Positions 1 through 5,453 of a stretch of 9,328 nt of DNA are shown piece by piece. The notes beneath the pieces were generated by a model that ran no database searches, had not been told where the DNA came from, and worked only from the letters and a program-made list of their open reading frames with translations. The translations under genes were made by a program, and so were the position numbers. The stretch spans positions 1 to 9,328 of the forward strand of contig JACQNB010000028.1 in assembly GCA_016203265.1 (NCBI GenBank), written 5' to 3'. The DNA is from Candidatus Woesearchaeota archaeon. GTDB lineage: Archaea > Nanobdellota > Nanobdellia > Woesearchaeales > ARS49. Every line of letters starts with the position of its first letter. The first letter of the stretch is position 1.

Positions 1-70
1 CGCCGTACTCCAACGCCTCGTGCGCGATCTTGCCTGCCTTGCGCCAGAGCGCCAATGCTTCGGGATCCAT
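1..70 (-). CDS. map: Methionine aminopeptidase, archaeal type II-like (N-terminal 23 residues, cut by window edge)
   Basis: Only the first 23 codons lie in the window. They read MDPEALALWRKAGKIAHEAL followed by EYG, the typical opening of archaeal methionine aminopeptidases (M-D-x-E-x-L, then W-x-K-A-G-K-I-A). The enzyme removes the initiator methionine from nascent proteins in the cytosol. The metal-binding catalytic residues would lie beyond the left edge and cannot be checked. The ATG at 70 is 22 bases downstream of a TATA-like box at 93-100, with no Shine-Dalgarno site, so the message is probably leaderless. It is divergent from the RBBP9-like hydrolase gene. The assignment rests on a short N-terminal match only. 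Confidence 0.72.
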   Translation of the reverse strand, partial: MDPEALALWRKAGKIAHEALEYG

Positions 71-92
71 GACGCCAAATGCCGATGGTCCG

Positions 93-100
93 TTTAAAAT
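93..100 (-). promoter_or_regulatory. TATA box of the methionine aminopeptidase gene
   Basis: Minus-strand ATTTTAAA ends 22 bases before the ATG at 70. Archaeal transcription starts about 22-26 bases after the box, so the start site would fall at or beside the start codon (leaderless mRNA). The AT-rich box stands out against GC-rich surroundings. Confidence 0.6.
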
Positions 101-121
101 GCTTGTGTTTGTGTCGGCGCC

Positions 122-129
122 TATAAATA
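122..129 (+). promoter_or_regulatory. TATA box of the RBBP9-like hydrolase gene
   Basis: TATAAATA ends 22 bases before the GTG start at 152. There is no Shine-Dalgarno sequence between box and start, which fits leaderless transcription and supports the GTG as the true start. Confidence 0.7.
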
Positions 130-151
130 AAATGACGTCTTCTTAACTATA

Positions 152-739
152 GTGAAGCGAGTGTTCATCGTTCACGGATGGGGGTCGAATCCGAAACGAA
201 GCTGGTTTCCCTGGCTGAAGCGCGAGCTTGAAAAAGAAGGGTATGAGGTCCATACGCCGCAGCTTCCGTCGCCGTTCTGGCCTGACCGGCAAGCGTGGGT
301 CGACGCGCTCGATAAAGCAGTCGGCACGCCTGATGACGATACGTATTTCATCGGGCACAGCCTCGGCTGCACCACGATCCTGCTGTTCTTGCAGGAGAAA
401 AAAGTGAACGTCGGCGGCGCCGTGTTCGTTGCGCCGTGGGTGGAGGTTGAGAACCCGTCGTGGCTGCAGCGCCTCCTGCTCAGGACGTGGCGCGAGGTGC
501 GCATCGCGTTCAGGATGCTCAAACGGGCGCCGTTCGATTTCAGCACGATCTTCTCGGACGATGATCCGTTCATCGCATTGTCGGGAGCTGACGTCTGCAG
601 AAAAAAGCTCGGCGCGAACGTCGTGGTCGAGCACGGCAAGCACCATTTCGACACAATCAACCACGTCACCGAGCTGAAGACGGTGATGAAACAGCTGCGG
701 TGGGTCGAGCAGCACAAGCAGATGCATTATTTGAGATAG
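152..739 (+). CDS. RBBP9/YdeN-family alpha/beta serine hydrolase
   Basis: A 195-aa cytosolic alpha/beta hydrolase, close in length to human RBBP9. The opening strand KRVFIVHGWGSNP supplies the oxyanion-side HGW motif. The nucleophile elbow is GHSLG with Ser70. The acid lies in SDDDPF (Asp137 or Asp138), and His165 sits in HGKHHFD, matching the TDDPF and GHF motifs of the family, so the catalytic triad is complete. The family consists of serine hydrolases with poorly defined natural substrates, so no substrate is proposed. The GTG start is supported by the TATA box at 122-129 (leaderless) and by the family's usual N-terminus. It is convergent with the next hydrolase gene, with 14 bases between the stops. 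Confidence 0.88.
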   Translation: MKRVFIVHGWGSNPKRSWFPWLKRELEKEGYEVHTPQLPSPFWPDRQAWVDALDKAVGTPDDDTYFIGHSLGCTTILLFLQEKKVNVGGAVFVAPWVEVENPSWLQRLLLRTWREVRIAFRMLKRAPFDFSTIFSDDDPFIALSGADVCRKKLGANVVVEHGKHHFDTINHVTELKTVMKQLRWVEQHKQMHYLR

Positions 740-753
740 GTTTACAATGGTTT

Positions 754-1560
754 TCACGCAATTAAGAAGTTGCGGATGACATTGATAATCTGTTCTCGAC
801 ATTTGAACGGCTCGTCCCTGCAGAACGGTTCGTATTCATTCGGACGGACGTTCAGGCAATGGTTCAAACCGAGCGCCAATGCGCTGTCGTCGCGTCCGTT
901 CGGGTAGCATGCGCGAAGCGCCGCACGGGCCGCGTCATAGTGCGCACCCGTCGTTCCGAGCATCCGGTCTTGATTCGCGACCATCCACGCGACTGGTTTT
1001 TCGCTGGGGATGTGGCCTTCGAATGCGGCAAGACTTCCGAAAGCTCCCAGGGGCGCGTCGTTGTTGAACTGAATGCCGAACGCGGGGGCGCCGCGCATGA
1101 GCGCGTCGTCGAGCGTTGAGGTCATTCCGTGCGTCGCGAGGGCGTGGAGCGCCTTGAGCGCAATCCTGCGCATGCAGTTCAGTGACGTGGGGCTGAGGAA
1201 AGGGGTCAGGAGGTAGGCGCGCGTGACTACCGGGTTGGCGAGGTTTGCCGCGACGATTCCGGCGCCGAACGATTGTCCGAGCAAGGTCACGGCCTGTTTT
1301 TGCGATGAAAGCAATGTGTAGAGGTCTTGTGCGAGCAGATCAGGCTCCACGGTGCCTTCGGATTTTCCGTGGCCACGGAGGTTGTAGGTGATGACGCGTC
1401 GGTCTTCTGCGAACGCGTCGAGGAACGCGGCATAGTCTTTGACGTGTCCGGAAACGCCGGGCACGAAAATCGTGGTTGTTCTGGAAGAAGTAAGGCACGG
1501 CTCGAAAACAAACCCTTCCAGGGTCACGTCATTGACCTTGATCGGTTCCGTATGCATCAT
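754..1560 (-). CDS. Alpha/beta hydrolase, probable serine esterase/lipase-like
   Basis: A 268-aa alpha/beta hydrolase with no signal peptide. It has an oxyanion-region motif VPGVSGH near residues 33-39, YNLRGHGKSEG near 59-69, nucleophile elbow GQSFG (Ser97), acid in NQDRM (Asp198) and catalytic His in LNHCL (His234). The lid region after the elbow is short. Substrate is unknown; the family spans esterases, lipases and related enzymes. The frame stays open up to 1683, with possible starts at 1599 and 1644. The ATG pair at 1560/1557 is preferred because a TATA box at 1585-1592 lies 24 bases upstream, and because codons between 1561 and 1599 are A/T-ending, unlike the gene body. It is unrelated in detail to the neighbouring RBBP9-like gene, with which it converges. 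Confidence 0.85.
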   Translation of the reverse strand: MMHTEPIKVNDVTLEGFVFEPCLTSSRTTTIFVPGVSGHVKDYAAFLDAFAEDRRVITYNLRGHGKSEGTVEPDLLAQDLYTLLSSQKQAVTLLGQSFGAGIVAANLANPVVTRAYLLTPFLSPTSLNCMRRIALKALHALATHGMTSTLDDALMRGAPAFGIQFNNDAPLGAFGSLAAFEGHIPSEKPVAWMVANQDRMLGTTGAHYDAARAALRACYPNGRDDSALALGLNHCLNVRPNEYEPFCRDEPFKCREQIINVIRNFLIA

Positions 1561-1584
1561 GTTTGGTGTTGCGCTTGGTTGAGG

Positions 1585-1592
1585 ATAAAAAA
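1585..1592 (-). promoter_or_regulatory. TATA box of the alpha/beta hydrolase gene
   Basis: Minus-strand TTTTTTAT ends 24 bases before the ATG at 1560, giving a leaderless mRNA. The same octamer at 23 bases precedes the glycosyltransferase gene. The T6 run also follows a hairpin at 1597-1622, so it could serve as the tail of a terminator for the upstream peptidase gene. Confidence 0.62.
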
Positions 1593-1596
1593 CCCT

Positions 1597-1622
1597 CATC
1601 CCGGATCCGAAGACCCGAGATG
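1597..1622 (-). terminator. UUCG-capped hairpin followed by T6: candidate terminator or small structured RNA
   Basis: Read on the minus strand, these 26 bases fold into an 11-bp stem closed by a C(UUCG)G tetraloop with no mismatches. Four bases later comes T6 (1592-1587). Two pairs are G-U on the minus strand and would be A-C mismatches on the plus strand, so the fold favours minus-strand RNA. It lies about 90 bases past the stop of the S26 peptidase gene and may end its transcript. Hairpins are not required for archaeal termination, so another RNA role is possible. Confidence 0.45.
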
Positions 1623-1630
1623 AAGGAAAA

Positions 1631-1641
1631 GAGGTGTTGAG
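1631..1641. repeat. 11-base direct repeat, copy 1
   Basis: GAGGTGTTGAG occurs here and again at 1693-1703, 62 bases apart, with unrelated flanks. An exact 11-base match inside a 150-base spacer is unlikely by chance. The copies bracket the hairpins at 1649-1690. No known operator is recognised. Confidence 0.5.
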
Positions 1642-1648
1642 CATAAAA

Positions 1649-1668
1649 TGCCGAACTTGCGTTCGACA
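1649..1668 (-). other. GNRA-capped hairpin (GCAA loop)
   Basis: On the minus strand an 8-bp stem (TGTCGAAC with GTTCGGCA) is closed by a GCAA loop, a GNRA tetraloop. One pair is G-U on this strand and would be A-C on the other, which favours minus-strand RNA. It is the middle of three hairpins between the S26 peptidase and hydrolase genes and is followed by a short T4 run. Confidence 0.4.
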
Positions 1669-1672
1669 TCTT

Positions 1673-1690
1673 GTGTGTCGCAAAACACAC
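1673..1690 (-). other. Small hairpin downstream of the S26 peptidase gene
   Basis: GTGTGT pairs with ACACAC. On the minus strand an extra inner U-G pair leaves a four-base TTGC loop. It begins 20 bases after the peptidase stop codon and could be a 3'-end structure. The stem is short and low in complexity, so support is weak. Confidence 0.3.
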
Positions 1691-1692
1691 GG

Positions 1693-1703
1693 GAGGTGTT
1701 GAG
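1693..1703. repeat. 11-base direct repeat, copy 2
   Basis: Second exact copy of GAGGTGTTGAG, starting 7 bases from the S26 peptidase stop codon. See the copy at 1631-1641. Confidence 0.5.
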
Positions 1704-1709
1704 TGTGAT

Positions 1710-2207
1710 TTAGTACAGGATGCCAATCACTTTTCTTCGCAATTGGTCTTGTCTGACTTTGCCCGGATCGGTCGTCGGGAGGTTGTCTCCCTTCATGACG
1801 GCATACCAGCCGTCGTCATCAAAACCGATTTCGACGATGCGGTGCACGATGAACGCGCCCGGCGCCAACGGCGTTTCGTATGAGACGATGTCGCCGACTT
1901 GCACTTGGTTCGGGTTGGTGATGGCAAGCTCCAGCGCGAGCGTTTGCGTGTCCAGCACGGGCGCCATCGAGTTTGAGTCCTCGAAAATAGCGGGGATGAC
2001 GCCTGCCTGCAGGATCTCGACCTTGTTCGGCAGCACGTGGACGTCGTTGTCCGACAGCACGTCGGCCGGGCCGGGAACGTCCGGTGCGTCGGCAAAGATG
2101 CTGATGCGTTCCTGCGCCTGCTCCACGACCGGTGCCTGCGCAAGGGTCGTGCTCGCCAGCCATCCGAGGCTGAACGCGATGATGATGGAAAGGATGAGTT
2201 TTGACAT
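1710..2207 (-). CDS. Secreted or membrane-anchored S24/S26 (signal peptidase I-like) serine peptidase
   Basis: A 165-aa protein. Residues 1-24 form a signal peptide or N-terminal anchor (hydrophobic stretch ending STTLAQA). A polar linker of about 45 residues follows, then the S26 fold from about 60 to 165. Ser80 in DSNSMAP is the likely nucleophile. VGDIVSYE matches the conserved beta-strand box, His122 in IVHRIVEI takes the place of the bacterial Lys as in ER/archaeal-type enzymes, and KGDN (Asp141) with TTDPG (Asp147) supplies the acids. It ends at VIGILY with no C-terminal membrane helix. The pattern recalls S24/S26 proteins common in DPANN archaea, which may not be the general signal peptidase. 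ATG 2207 follows GAGGG and a TATA box at 2243-2250. It is divergent from the endonuclease V operon. Confidence 0.8.
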   Translation of the reverse strand: MSKLILSIIIAFSLGWLASTTLAQAPVVEQAQERISIFADAPDVPGPADVLSDNDVHVLPNKVEILQAGVIPAIFEDSNSMAPVLDTQTLALELAITNPNQVQVGDIVSYETPLAPGAFIVHRIVEIGFDDDGWYAVMKGDNLPTTDPGKVRQDQLRRKVIGILY

Positions 2208-2210
2208 GGT

Positions 2211-2217
2211 CCCTCTT
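2211..2217 (-). promoter_or_regulatory. Ribosome binding site of the S26 peptidase gene
   Basis: Minus-strand AAGAGGG lies 3 bases before the ATG at 2207. It is weaker than the GGTGA sites of other genes here, but it sits in a leader of about 12 bases predicted from the TATA box and supports this start. Confidence 0.45.
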
Positions 2218-2221
2218 AGTT

Positions 2222-2240
2222 ACTAGTAGGTGGTAGCAGT
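2222..2240. repeat. Imperfect repeat in the divergent promoter region, copy 1 (possible operator)
   Basis: Starts ACTAGTAGGTGG and matches 2268-2286 at 13 of 19 positions. It overlaps the palindrome TACTAGTA (2221-2228), which covers the predicted start site of the S26 peptidase transcript. A regulator bound here could act on the peptidase promoter. This is inference from position only. Confidence 0.25.
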
Positions 2241-2242
2241 GT

Positions 2243-2250
2243 TATTTAAA
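2243..2250 (-). promoter_or_regulatory. TATA box of the S26 peptidase gene
   Basis: Minus-strand TTTAAATA ends 35 bases before the ATG at 2207, leaving a leader of roughly 12 bases that holds the GAGGG site. The spacing is identical to that of the divergent endonuclease V promoter. Confidence 0.65.
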
Positions 2251-2267
2251 TCTTTCGTTTAGTAGTC

Positions 2268-2286
2268 ACTAGAGGGTGAATACAGT
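2268..2286. repeat. Imperfect repeat in the divergent promoter region, copy 2 (possible operator)
   Basis: Starts ACTAGAGGGTGA and matches 2222-2240 at 13 of 19 positions in the same orientation. It lies directly upstream of the BRE/TATA of the endonuclease V operon, a usual place for an archaeal activator or repressor site. Weak support. Confidence 0.25.
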
Positions 2287-2293
2287 AGAAAGC

Positions 2294-2301
2294 TTTATAA
2301 A
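2294..2301 (+). promoter_or_regulatory. TATA box of the endonuclease V operon
   Basis: TTTATAAA, with a purine-rich BRE-like AGAAAG a few bases upstream, ends 35 bases before the ATG at 2337. Immediately after the box is an inverted repeat GGCATAGTGCC (2302-2312) between box and predicted start site, which could be a repressor site. Confidence 0.7.
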
Positions 2302-2327
2302 GGCATAGTGCCCAACACCGTCCACAA

Positions 2328-2334
2328 AAGGTGA
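2328..2334 (+). promoter_or_regulatory. Shine-Dalgarno site of the endonuclease V gene
   Basis: AAGGTGA lies 2 bases before the ATG at 2337. The GTG inside it (2331) is in frame, but using it as the start would destroy the site. The ATG also matches the usual endonuclease V N-terminus better. Confidence 0.6.
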
Positions 2335-2336
2335 CT

Positions 2337-2996
2337 ATGGCACACGTAAGCTCCCTGCGCGACATCCAGCGCGCAATCGCAAAACAGGCAGTCTTGGAAG
2401 ACCAAGTGCCTATTGACTCCATCAAGAAGATCGCCGCCTTCGACTGCGCTCAACTGAAGGAGTCTCTCGTCTGCTCCGTCATCGTCTGCGACTATCCCTC
2501 GATGAACGTCGTGGAACGCAAATACCTCGTCAAGCGCGCCCCGATGCCGTACGTGCCGGGCTACCTCTCGTTCCGGGAAGGCCCGTTGATGCTCGAACTC
2601 TACTACAAGCTCGAATCCGACCCTGACATCCTCATCGTCGACGGCCATGGCGTGGCGCATCCGGCCGGCTGCGGTGTTGCAACCTATCTTGGCGTTGAGT
2701 TGCACAAGCCGACCTTTGGCGTCGCGAACAGCCTCACGTTCGGCGAACGTCAAGAGGACAACATCCTCATCGACGGTCAGGTCGTCGGCAAGGTCATCAA
2801 GACGAAAGAGCACGCCAAGGAACTCTGCATCACGGCCGGACACTTGATCGCGGGAGAGACCGCAGCTCAAATCGCGTTGAAGTGTGTGGTTCCGCCGCAC
2901 AAGCTCCCTGAACCGTTGCACATCGCGCATAGATTCGCGGAAAAGACAAGAGACAGAATAGTTGAAGAAAGCATGATCAAGAAGGTGGACGTCTGA
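2337..2996 (+). CDS. nfi: Endonuclease V (deoxyinosine/inosine-directed nuclease), with a Lys to Asn change
   Basis: A 219-aa protein of normal length for endonuclease V. The family cuts DNA one phosphodiester 3' of deoxyinosine, and some members cut inosine-containing RNA. Metal-binding acids are present: Asp36 in AAFDCAQ, Glu81 in LSFREGP and Asp102 in IVDGHG. The PYVP wedge is at 71-74 and AHP with His108 is conserved. GHL (His169) and LPEP lie near the C-terminus. By recalled alignment to the Thermotoga enzyme these match D43, E89, D110, Y80 and H116. The Lys of the usual GVAK motif (Thermotoga K139) is Asn131 here, and the usual PEPTR reads PEPLH. It is first in a three-gene operon, and its TGA overlaps the next ATG by one base. 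Confidence 0.93.
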   Translation: MAHVSSLRDIQRAIAKQAVLEDQVPIDSIKKIAAFDCAQLKESLVCSVIVCDYPSMNVVERKYLVKRAPMPYVPGYLSFREGPLMLELYYKLESDPDILIVDGHGVAHPAGCGVATYLGVELHKPTFGVANSLTFGERQEDNILIDGQVVGKVIKTKEHAKELCITAGHLIAGETAAQIALKCVVPPHKLPEPLHIAHRFAEKTRDRIVEESMIKKVDV

Positions 2997-4363
2997 TGGC
3001 GCTCATCTACGCGACGTCCTTCCCGTTGCTCCGCGATTGCGAGATGGAGCAAGTCATCGGCGAACTTGGCACCTGGATCGCGAGCAGTCCGCACCGCGGC
3101 ATCACGTTCGCGGAACTTCCCGGGATGCTGAACGGAGACATCAACTATGCGAAGGGAAAGATTAGCATCGAGACGGCGAACTTCCAGAAAGAAGGGTGCA
3201 GGCATTTCGGCCTCAACCTCACGGAAGTGAACGGCGCCCTCAGACGCACGCATGTCGTCGCGCACAAGACGCCGACGTCATTCAACATCGCGATCACGCA
3301 TGATGTCGCAACGACAAATATTGGCGACGGCATCGGCCAGATGAGCAAACCGAGAATCGTGAATGACCTCATCGATAAGGTCGGCGGCGGTTATGACGGG
3401 ATGGCGTTGAAGGTCTCGACAAGGCCGGAATACCTCACCAAGGACGATGTCCAGTTCGTCAGCGAAATCCTGCAGAACAAGACGGACAACAAGCTTCCGG
3501 TCGTGTATGTGAGCTGCGCGCGCGACAAGCCGCAGATCAATGCGGATGAGCTTGCCAAGAAACTCGGCGGCATGGCCCACGTGCTGGTCGAGCCGAGCGT
3601 ATCCTTTTCCTATGACCTGAGCCGTTTGATGGAGCGCAGGAACGCGTATAACGGAGCCGTCAGCGTATGCTGGCCGAACGGCGATCGGCCCAAGTTTTAT
3701 TCGGTTGGCGGGATGCTTGAAGAACTCATCCTGAAACACATTCATGAACGTTCGTTCTATCAGGTGCTTCCTGCTGATGTGACGTTCGACGGCATCAAGA
3801 ACCTGCAGACGCGCGAGACCATCGAACGCCTGAGGGCGGAGAAGGCCATGAGCGTCGATGAGGCGCTTGATTTTGCGGCTCAGGAAGGCGAACGGTACGA
3901 ACGCCAGGTCAAGGACCTTCTGGGAAAAATCGCGTTCCTCGAGACGCGGCTACGCCAGCAGTCGCCGCAGGGAAATCTCCTCGTGTCCGTGAGCAATCCC
4001 GAGCTGTATGCCCGCGAAATCTATGACATCGCCGTTGCCGCGCTTGACCATTACCTGCGCAACGTGCATGCCGATTCCCGCAAGGAGGACATCCTCAAGG
4101 CATTGCTGAACGCGAACCCGTCGACCGGCGGGCGCGAAATCATCGTCGAGGAGCTGAACAGAATTTTCAAGAGCGCGGGAGATAAGTTCACGAGCGAGAT
4201 GCAGCGCGACCTGGAACGTCTCGGCTTCGAGGTGACGCACGGCGGCAAGCACTACCTCCTCACCATTCCGGGCCAGGGCCGGAAGAACACGATTCCCGCG
4301 ACGCCGGGTGACTTTCGTTCGTTCAAGAACAACCTGAGCGAGATCAAGAACAACCTTCTGTGA
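2996..4363 (+). CDS. Uncharacterised 455-aa protein: N-terminal conserved domain, coiled coil, HicA-like C-terminal domain
   Basis: No named function is recognised. Residues 1-260 form a mixed alpha/beta region with a conserved-looking core (LPVVYVSC at 167-174, then GGMAHVLVEPSVSFS at 191-205 and NAYNGAVSVCWP at 216-227) that I recall from unnamed bacterial proteins. Residues 275-325 are charged heptad-like helix, probably a coiled coil. Residues 385-455 resemble a HicA-type double-stranded-RNA-binding fold: an L-x-x-L-G-F helix end, GGKHYLL with His419, a beta strand, then ATPGDFRSFKNN. In HicA toxins the equivalent His acts in RNA cleavage; whether it does here is unknown. There is no signal peptide or membrane segment. 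It is coupled to endonuclease V by a TGATG overlap and to the next gene by a GTGA overlap, so the three are probably made together. Confidence 0.72.
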   Translation: MALIYATSFPLLRDCEMEQVIGELGTWIASSPHRGITFAELPGMLNGDINYAKGKISIETANFQKEGCRHFGLNLTEVNGALRRTHVVAHKTPTSFNIAITHDVATTNIGDGIGQMSKPRIVNDLIDKVGGGYDGMALKVSTRPEYLTKDDVQFVSEILQNKTDNKLPVVYVSCARDKPQINADELAKKLGGMAHVLVEPSVSFSYDLSRLMERRNAYNGAVSVCWPNGDRPKFYSVGGMLEELILKHIHERSFYQVLPADVTFDGIKNLQTRETIERLRAEKAMSVDEALDFAAQEGERYERQVKDLLGKIAFLETRLRQQSPQGNLLVSVSNPELYAREIYDIAVAALDHYLRNVHADSRKEDILKALLNANPSTGGREIIVEELNRIFKSAGDKFTSEMQRDLERLGFEVTHGGKHYLLTIPGQGRKNTIPATPGDFRSFKNNLSEIKNNLL

Positions 4364-4755
4364 AGACCATGCGCGGCAGACTCGAAACCCTCAACAGCAT
4401 CCTCCATCAATGGTGCCCCTTGAGCGAGCGCGAAGTGGCTCTTTTGCAACGGGTGCGCGGCTGCCGCACGCGCTCGGAATCGAAGGAATATCACGCATTT
4501 CCGGTCGACGTGGCGCTTGCGCGGGGTTTGGCCTGCGAAGCGTTGTACGTGAAACGGGGCAGTCCTTATCGCCGCAATCCCGCGCTCCTGATCGATGCGA
4601 TTGTTTCGTTCACGGATGGCAAGGCGTTCGGATATGCGAATCATCTGTTGCACGACGCGCGCATACTCGATTATGATGCCGAGCGTGTCGAGGCGTTGCA
4701 GGAATGGATCAATGAGAGCAAATTCCGCGCAGAACAGGACGAAAAGAACAAGTAA
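4360..4755 (+). CDS. Uncharacterised 131-aa protein, third gene of the endonuclease V operon
   Basis: Not recognised. It is a soluble, probably largely helical protein, basic in the first half (RVRGCRTRSESK near 31-42, YVKRGSPYRRNP near 63-74) and ending in a charged helix. There is no signal peptide or membrane segment, and the two Cys (19 and 35) plus one at 59 form no clear metal site. The GTG start overlaps the upstream TGA (GTGA), which implies translational coupling. An in-frame ATG at 4369 would give 128 aa. No Shine-Dalgarno site precedes either. Codon use matches the neighbours, which supports a real gene. Its TAA is directly followed by the stop codon of the convergent glycosyltransferase gene, with no spacer. 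Its position suggests a partner of the 455-aa protein. Confidence 0.68.
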   Translation: MKTMRGRLETLNSILHQWCPLSEREVALLQRVRGCRTRSESKEYHAFPVDVALARGLACEALYVKRGSPYRRNPALLIDAIVSFTDGKAFGYANHLLHDARILDYDAERVEALQEWINESKFRAEQDEKNK

Positions 4756-5430
4756 TCACTTCTCAATCCCTTCCCAGCTCATCTCCAAATGCGGACAACG
4801 AACGCTCGTGTCAACGAAAATGCCGAACTTCTGCGCGTCCGTGCAGAAGAACACGTCGTCGAAACCTTTTCGTGAAACGTCCCAGCGGAACGAAATGTTT
4901 TCGAGCACGCTGCGGTGAATCAGAAGACAGCCGAGGCCCGTGAACAGCACTTGCTGCACGCGCGTTGGTTCCAGCGCGTCCATCGTCCATTGCGCGATCT
5001 TGCCGTGCACGGACGTCCAGAGCAACGGGCGCTCCTGTGTTCCGACTTCATTGTCTCCGTCCATGACGCGATAGTGCTTTGTATAGACGCCGCCCACAAT
5101 CAACTTCTGAGCAGCCAACAGCTTCTGCAGCGCGTCCGGAGGCGGAATCACGTCCTGCTCGAGCGAAAAGAAATAATCATATCCTTCATCCAACACTTTT
5201 TGTCGCAACACGTTCCGGCACGCAACGATGCGGTCCTTGATTTTCGTTGGCATCGGTCCTTTGACTGCGGGCAGTCCTGCGCTCTTGAGTTCCGCAAGAT
5301 AGGAATCAGAGTCCGAGTTGTCGACGATCAAGACGTCGAACGTGCCCTGCAAGGCCTTGACGCCCGCGGTATATTCCTTGAGGCAGTACGCCTTGTGCTG
5401 CGATGTGGGACAGCCCACTAAAATCTTCAT
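4756..5430 (-). CDS. Glycosyltransferase, GT-A (family 2-like), soluble
   Basis: A 224-aa protein with a Rossmann-type start MKILVGCPTSQHK, a nucleotide-binding strand DVLIVDNSDSDSY (32-44) and RIVACRNVLRQ (67-77). YDYFFSLEQDVIPPPDAL (84-101) holds E-Q-D93 in the place of the metal-binding DxD motif. GLGCLLIHRSVLE (165-177) and GFDDVFFCTDA (189-199) with His214 near the end fit the acceptor and catalytic half of GT-A enzymes. It should transfer a sugar from an NDP-sugar, perhaps for surface glycans; donor and acceptor cannot be read. There is no membrane helix. The ATG at 5430 is chosen because TTTTTTAT at 5454-5461 lies 23 bases upstream (leaderless); a TTG at 5439 is in frame but less likely. 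Stops abut those of the convergent endonuclease V operon. Confidence 0.8.
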   Translation of the reverse strand: MKILVGCPTSQHKAYCLKEYTAGVKALQGTFDVLIVDNSDSDSYLAELKSAGLPAVKGPMPTKIKDRIVACRNVLRQKVLDEGYDYFFSLEQDVIPPPDALQKLLAAQKLIVGGVYTKHYRVMDGDNEVGTQERPLLWTSVHGKIAQWTMDALEPTRVQQVLFTGLGCLLIHRSVLENISFRWDVSRKGFDDVFFCTDAQKFGIFVDTSVRCPHLEMSWEGIEK

Positions 5431-5453
5431 GGAGAACAAAACAAGAGCAGAGC

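Noticed and set aside
143..802. Minus-strand reading frame opposite the RBBP9-like gene
   Set aside because: It mirrors the plus-strand gene; the plus product has a full catalytic triad and a promoter, while the minus product is Arg/Pro/Val-rich shadow sequence without motifs.
152..1560. The two neighbouring alpha/beta hydrolases as a tandem duplication
   Set aside because: They are in opposite orientation, belong to different subfamilies and share only fold-level motifs.
1561..1683. N-terminal extension of the alpha/beta hydrolase up to 1599, 1644 or 1683
   Set aside because: The TATA box at 1585-1592 and the UUCG hairpin fall inside the extension, its codons are A/T-ending unlike the gene body, and the extra residues show no family or signal-peptide features.
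2331..2336. GTG at 2331 as the start of endonuclease V
   Set aside because: It lies within the Shine-Dalgarno site AAGGTGA that serves the ATG at 2337, and adds only two residues not expected in the family.
5431..5439. TTG at 5439 as the glycosyltransferase start
   Set aside because: It would place the start only 14 bases after the TATA box, upstream of the expected transcription start.
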